DNA of 8,057 nt from RGIG6353 sp045660745. Its GTDB lineage: Bacteria > Bacillota > Clostridia > Oscillospirales > SIG627. The first letter of the stretch is position 1. Every line of letters starts with the position of its first letter. The notes below the pieces were generated by a model. The model saw nothing but the letters and a program-made list of their open reading frames with translations, was not told the DNA's origin and made no database searches. The translations under genes and the position numbers were made by a program. This document shows positions 5,933 to 8,057 of the stretch, in pieces. The stretch spans positions 1 through 8,057 of the forward strand of contig JAZREJ010000003.1 in NCBI GenBank assembly GCA_045660745.1, in the 5' to 3' direction.

Positions 5933-5960
5933 TTGACATTCACAGAATGTCATTTATGTT
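5933..5960 (+). promoter_or_regulatory. Candidate promoter of the XRE regulator gene
   Basis: A perfect -35 TTGACA at 5933-5938, a 16-bp spacer and a weak -10 TATGTT at 5955-5960. A better -10 (TATAAT, 5973-5978) exists but has no -35 at a proper distance. The -35 box lies in the left arm of operator 1. Confidence 0.45.
5934..5952. promoter_or_regulatory. Operator 1 in the TM2/XRE divergent region
   Basis: TGACATTC, ACA, GAATGTCA: a perfect inverted repeat with 8-bp arms and a 3-bp centre, well suited to a dimeric HTH repressor. It covers the -35 of the XRE promoter and lies in the leader of the TM2 gene. Binding by the adjacent XRE protein is inference. Confidence 0.6.
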
Positions 5961-5963
5961 TGT

Positions 5964-5992
5964 ATTATATCATATAATATCCTTGTTGTCAA
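5964..5992 (-). promoter_or_regulatory. Promoter of the zinc-ribbon/TM2 gene
   Basis: Minus strand: TTGACA (-35, 5987-5992), a 17-bp spacer, TATAAT (-10, 5964-5969). Both hexamers and the spacing are perfect consensus. Its -35 box falls in the left arm of operator 2. A promoter this strong would normally need repression. Confidence 0.82.
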
Positions 5993-6005
5993 GCACTGAA
6001 TGTCA
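5987..6005. promoter_or_regulatory. Operator 2 in the TM2/XRE divergent region
   Basis: TGTCAAGC, ACT, GAATGTCA: the right arm is identical to that of operator 1 and the left arm matches at 5 of 8 positions, with the same 3-bp spacing. Its centre is 53 bp from that of operator 1, about five helical turns. It covers the -35 of the TM2 promoter and ends just before the ribosome binding site of the XRE gene. Confidence 0.5.
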
Positions 6006-6019
6006 AAAAGGAGCAAAAT

Positions 6020-6286
6020 ATGTTTATAAACAAAACTGATGATGGACGTAATAATATATGCGGCAATAATGTTGCCGCGCTGCGAAAGCAGATGAAAATA
6101 TCACAAAGGGAACTCGCCGACAGACTACAGCTTATCGGACTTGATTTAGATAAAAACGCAATACAGCGGATAGAAGCCGGAAAAAGGTTTGTAACAGATA
6201 TTGACATTATATCCCTTGCGAAAATTTTTGATTGCAGTTTTGAGGATTTACTGATAGAGAAAGATTTTGATAAACAATCACAGTAA
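6020..6286 (+). CDS. Small XRE-family helix-turn-helix regulator
   Basis: An 88-residue DNA-binding protein that is essentially one XRE (Cro/C1-type) domain, about residues 14-80. Helices can be followed through NVAALRKQMK, ISQRELADRLQL, the recognition region DKNAIQRIEAGKR and the closing segment IDIISLAKIFDCSFEDLL. There is no separate sensor domain, so it may act as a constitutive repressor or through a partner. AAAAGGAG at 6006-6013, 6 bases before ATG, sets the start. The two dyads between it and the divergent TM2 gene are the obvious binding sites, implying autoregulation and control of the TM2 gene. No strong terminator follows directly; the hairpin at 6542-6562 has a modest plus-strand T-run and may end its transcript. 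Confidence 0.9.
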   Translation: MFINKTDDGRNNICGNNVAALRKQMKISQRELADRLQLIGLDLDKNAIQRIEAGKRFVTDIDIISLAKIFDCSFEDLLIEKDFDKQSQ

Positions 6287-6301
6287 CAAGAAATAGCCAA
6301 C

Positions 6302-6533
6302 TGTAAACCGAGTCTAACTCTTGTGCCACAAACGCAAAAAATGTGGTTAGAGAAACGGTCACCACTTTCGGTTGTTGGGATACCGAGCGCAGGCGGAGGA
6401 GCCGGAGTGAGGCGGGTCCCGACTACCGAGAGCGCCCTTTCGGAGGGTTTATGCGAAGCCCCTGTGAGCGATAGCGCCACATAAAGTTCTTTGCGGAGCT
6501 TTGCGACTATTCTCCTATACGCTTCGTTTAACA
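6302..6533. other. GC-rich multi-hairpin non-coding element (repeat or structured RNA candidate)
   Basis: This gene-free patch is clearly GC-richer than its flanks and folds into adjacent helices. H1: TCTAA/TTAGA (6313-6317/6347-6351) with CCACA/TGTGG (6326-6330/6342-6346). H2: CTTTCGGTTGTTGGGA (6365-6380) with TCCCGACTACCGAGAG (6417-6432), 15 of 16 positions pairing if G-U is allowed. H3: CCCTT/GAGGG (6435-6447). H4: TTTATG/CATAAA (6448-6453/6480-6485). TACCGAG plus GCGC occurs twice (6381-6390 and 6424-6435). The outer ends, TGTAAACCGA (6302-6311) and TGTTAAACGA read inward on the other strand (6524-6533), match at 8 of 10 positions like weak terminal repeats. It could be a MITE-like repeat or an RNA; the strand is not settled. 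Open frames through it lack ribosome binding sites. Confidence 0.45.
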
Positions 6534-6541
6534 CACAAAAA

Positions 6542-6562
6542 AGCCGCCCAAAAAGGACGGCT
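6542..6562 (-). terminator. Rho-independent terminator of the methyltransferase gene
   Basis: The same hairpin as at 5434-5454: AGCCGTCC/GGGCGGCT around TTTTT on the minus strand, followed by TTTTTTG. It starts 5 nt after the methyltransferase stop codon. On the plus strand it is followed by TTAATTT, so it may be bidirectional and also end the XRE transcript. Confidence 0.85.
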
Positions 6563-6567
6563 TTAAT

Positions 6568-7749
6568 TTATTCACCTTTTAAAAGCTTGTCGAGATATGG
6601 GTTAATACCAAGTGAAGCGCATATGCGCTCGTAATCGTCGAGAGCTTCCTTGCGCTTTGACTTCGAGGATGATTTTATAGCGCGAATCATGAGATTCTTC
6701 GGCGTGTCGTCCGGGTCAATAAGCTCGAGCGTTGTAACGGAATATCCGACTGATTCGAGTCTTTTTACACGGAGCGCATCTGTAGCACAGTCGCAGAATT
6801 TCTGTTTTAACATCGGATGGGTGAGTATAAATGCAAGTTCTTCTTTCAAGTCTGCATTGCTTGCATTTTCGGATAACTGCTTTGACATTTCGTGATGGCA
6901 GCAAGGCGTTGAAAGAATAATCTTTGCATCCCACTTGATTGCATTTGCGAGAACGATATCTGTCGCAATATCGCAGGCATGAAGCGAAATTACCATATCC
7001 GGCGGCTCTGGCGGCTGATAGTCGTTTATGTTCCCGCCGACGAAACAGAGATTCGTGAAGTTCTGACGCTTCGCCGCAGCGTTGCAGTATTCGATAACAT
7101 CCTCTTTGAGGTCAACACCGTACATTCTGACCTCGCGCTTTTTTATAGCAGTAAAATAATAGTACACTGCGAAAGTGAGATAACTCTTTCCGCAGCACAG
7201 GTCATAAATTACCGCAGGACGGTCACTCGGCAACTGTGCTTCAACATCACGGATAATTTCAAGAAAACGGTTTATCTGGCGGAATTTCGCCTGCTTTTTG
7301 TCATGTATGCGCCCGTTTGAATCGGAAATTCCAAGTTCGCGCAGAAAACCGATATCGCGCGAGGTGTCAAGAATATATTTCTTCCCGTCCGAACTCACGG
7401 GGGCTTTTGCGGCATCTTGCTTTAACTTTCCGGAAATATGTATGCTGTCCGATTTTGAACGCTTTATTTCAACATCTCCGGCAGTCGTGATAATATTTAC
7501 CTGACGGTAATCTTCAAGCGCCATGCGGCAGAGCTCGGGGATACCGTCAAGGGTAAGATTCCGTCTATAGGTCTTGTTATCGCGTGTAAACCGCTCGGCA
7601 GCGATAATCACCGTACCGTCTGATTTTTTTGATAATGTGGCAACCTCTTTTTGTGTTGTCTTATCTTCGGACTTTGAAAAAATCGCTTTTTTCAATATCC
7701 GACGCTCTACTGCGCCGGAGAAAATTTCTGATATCTTTTCGGCAGACAT
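6568..7749 (-). CDS. Class I SAM-dependent methyltransferase (Methyltransf_32-like)
   Basis: A 393-residue cytosolic protein. The N-terminal part (about 1-150) is unassigned and includes a segment rich in Lys, Arg and Asp. The C-terminal part (about 150-360) is a Rossmann-fold methyltransferase. Motif I is YDLCCGKSYLTFAVYYYF (182-199), the ribose-binding acidic residue is D213 in GVDLKED, and post-motif elements are SLHACD (255-260) and TPCCHHE (281-287). The HACD and PCCHHE signatures fit the Methyltransf_32 group, which includes METTL25- and GSTCD-like proteins; the substrate, possibly RNA or protein, is not known. GAGGTG (7755-7760), 5 bases before ATG, supports the start. It appears to be a single-gene unit with its own promoter and terminator. 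Fold confidence is high, function low. Confidence 0.88.
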   Translation of the reverse strand: MSAEKISEIFSGAVERRILKKAIFSKSEDKTTQKEVATLSKKSDGTVIIAAERFTRDNKTYRRNLTLDGIPELCRMALEDYRQVNIITTAGDVEIKRSKSDSIHISGKLKQDAAKAPVSSDGKKYILDTSRDIGFLRELGISDSNGRIHDKKQAKFRQINRFLEIIRDVEAQLPSDRPAVIYDLCCGKSYLTFAVYYYFTAIKKREVRMYGVDLKEDVIEYCNAAAKRQNFTNLCFVGGNINDYQPPEPPDMVISLHACDIATDIVLANAIKWDAKIILSTPCCHHEMSKQLSENASNADLKEELAFILTHPMLKQKFCDCATDALRVKRLESVGYSVTTLELIDPDDTPKNLMIRAIKSSSKSKRKEALDDYERICASLGINPYLDKLLKGE

Positions 7750-7779
7750 TGTGTCACCTCTTTTTTTGTCGTTGCTTTA

Positions 7780-7808
7780 ATTTTATCATAAAATCTGCAA
7801 TTTGTATA
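7780..7808 (-). promoter_or_regulatory. Promoter of the methyltransferase gene
   Basis: Minus strand: TATACA (-35, 7803-7808), a 17-bp spacer, TAAAAT (-10, 7780-7785), with TGA before the -10 forming an extended -10 element. The transcript would start near 7773, leaving a leader of about 24 nt. Confidence 0.55.
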
Positions 7809-7851
7809 TTCACTTATTGTAAATTTTCATTTTAATATTAACAAAATCCGC

Positions 7852-7880
7852 TTTATTTTTTGCGGCAGAGCGGATATAAT
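7852..7880 (+). promoter_or_regulatory. Promoter of the membrane protein gene, with an inverted repeat
   Basis: A perfect -10 TATAAT at 7875-7880 with a weak -35 (TTTATT, 7852-7857) at 17 bp. The inverted repeat TCCGCT (7847-7852) and AGCGGA (7869-7874) brackets the -35 and spacer and could be an operator. A weak -35 with an overlapping dyad suggests a regulated promoter. Confidence 0.45.
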
Positions 7881-7912
7881 TAAAAAAACACATTTTTTTG
7901 AAGGAGGACGGT

Positions 7913-8057
7913 ATGAATATTCCGAGCACCGTAAAAGCAATCGCCGAAGCGCTGTTGTACTTTACTGTATACCTTTTCTGTATGTTCTCCGTCTTCCCGA
8001 GCGCACTTGCATCAATAATCACAGTTGTTGCGTTTATTATCATTTTTCTCTTGCAAA
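7913..8057 (+). CDS. Membrane protein, N-terminal 48 residues (cut by window edge)
   Basis: AAGGAGG at 7901-7907, 5 bases before ATG, gives a clear start. The visible 48 residues begin MNIPSTVKAIAEALLYF and continue into two hydrophobic stretches (about 12-28 and 31-47) separated by a short PSA turn. This suggests a multi-pass inner-membrane protein with a short N-terminal tail. No family can be recognised from this fragment; a polysaccharide polymerase or ligase, or a transporter, would be possible. It is transcribed divergently from the methyltransferase, with separate promoters in the 163-bp gap. Confidence 0.75.
   Translation, partial: MNIPSTVKAIAEALLYFTVYLFCMFSVFPSALASIITVVAFIIIFLLQ

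Noticed and set aside
6341..6484. A 47-codon plus-strand open frame starting MWLEKRSPL in the GC-rich element
   Set aside because: No ribosome binding site precedes the ATG, and the frame lies across helices H2-H4. It is best explained as a by-product of the GC-rich palindromic sequence.
6320..6530. tRNA or known riboswitch in the GC-rich patch
   Set aside because: No cloverleaf with a T-psi-C arm and acceptor stem can be drawn, and no riboswitch consensus that I know matches the helices.
5989..6534. A 181-codon open frame on the minus strand
   Set aside because: It runs antisense through the XRE gene and its operator and across the GC-rich element. It has no ribosome binding site, and its peptide resembles the opposite-strand reading because of the inverted repeat.
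1..8057. CRISPR array, prophage, toxin-antitoxin or defence island
   Set aside because: No regularly spaced repeats, phage structural genes or defence enzymes are visible. The XRE/TM2 pair was considered as a toxin-antitoxin system, but the genes are divergent, and the TM2 protein carries a zinc ribbon that small membrane toxins usually lack.

Overview
The window looks like chromosomal DNA from a low-to-mid-GC Gram-positive anaerobe of the Clostridia, probably an Oscillospirales/Ruminococcaceae-type gut bacterium. The support is indirect: strong AGGAGG-type ribosome binding sites, near-consensus sigma-A promoters, a class I (T. maritima-like) DAHP synthase, a zinc-ribbon/TM2 protein and a small four-cysteine protein of a type common in that group. 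No rRNA, tRNA or CRISPR array is visible.

Layout. (1) 1-328, minus: the N-terminus of secA, cut by the left edge. (2) 491-1246, minus: an AraC-family regulator, divergent from a two-gene plus-strand operon of a short-chain dehydrogenase (1421-2176) and a type I 3-dehydroquinate dehydratase-like protein (2188-2955). The regulator probably controls this pair. The dehydratase-like protein keeps the Schiff-base Lys and the His but has lost several substrate-binding residues, so the pair may act on something other than shikimate-pathway intermediates. (3) 3008-4091: an intact IS30-family insertion sequence with 26-bp imperfect inverted repeats and a TATT target duplication. It sits between aroF and the terminator that formerly lay 10 nt beyond the aroF stop codon. 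A perfect 22-bp palindrome inside the transposase gene, followed on the minus strand by a T-run, may act as a replacement terminator. (4) 5332-4094, minus: a small four-Cys protein gene and aroF, probably one operon from a strong promoter at 5365-5393. (5) 5473-6286: a zinc-ribbon/TM2 membrane protein (minus) divergent from a small XRE regulator (plus). The 118-bp gap holds two related dyad operators, each placed on one of the two -35 boxes. (6) 6287-6540: a GC-rich non-coding patch with four adjacent potential helices, either a repeat element or a structured RNA. (7) 6568-7749, minus: a class I SAM-dependent methyltransferase. (8) 7913-8057, plus: the start of a membrane protein cut by the right edge.

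The most unusual signals are regulatory or structural rather than a new gene system: the XRE/TM2 operator array, the multi-helix GC-rich element, the IS30 insertion with its antisense terminator, and the divergent AroD-like/SDR pair. I see no clear multi-gene defence, secretion or biosynthetic system.
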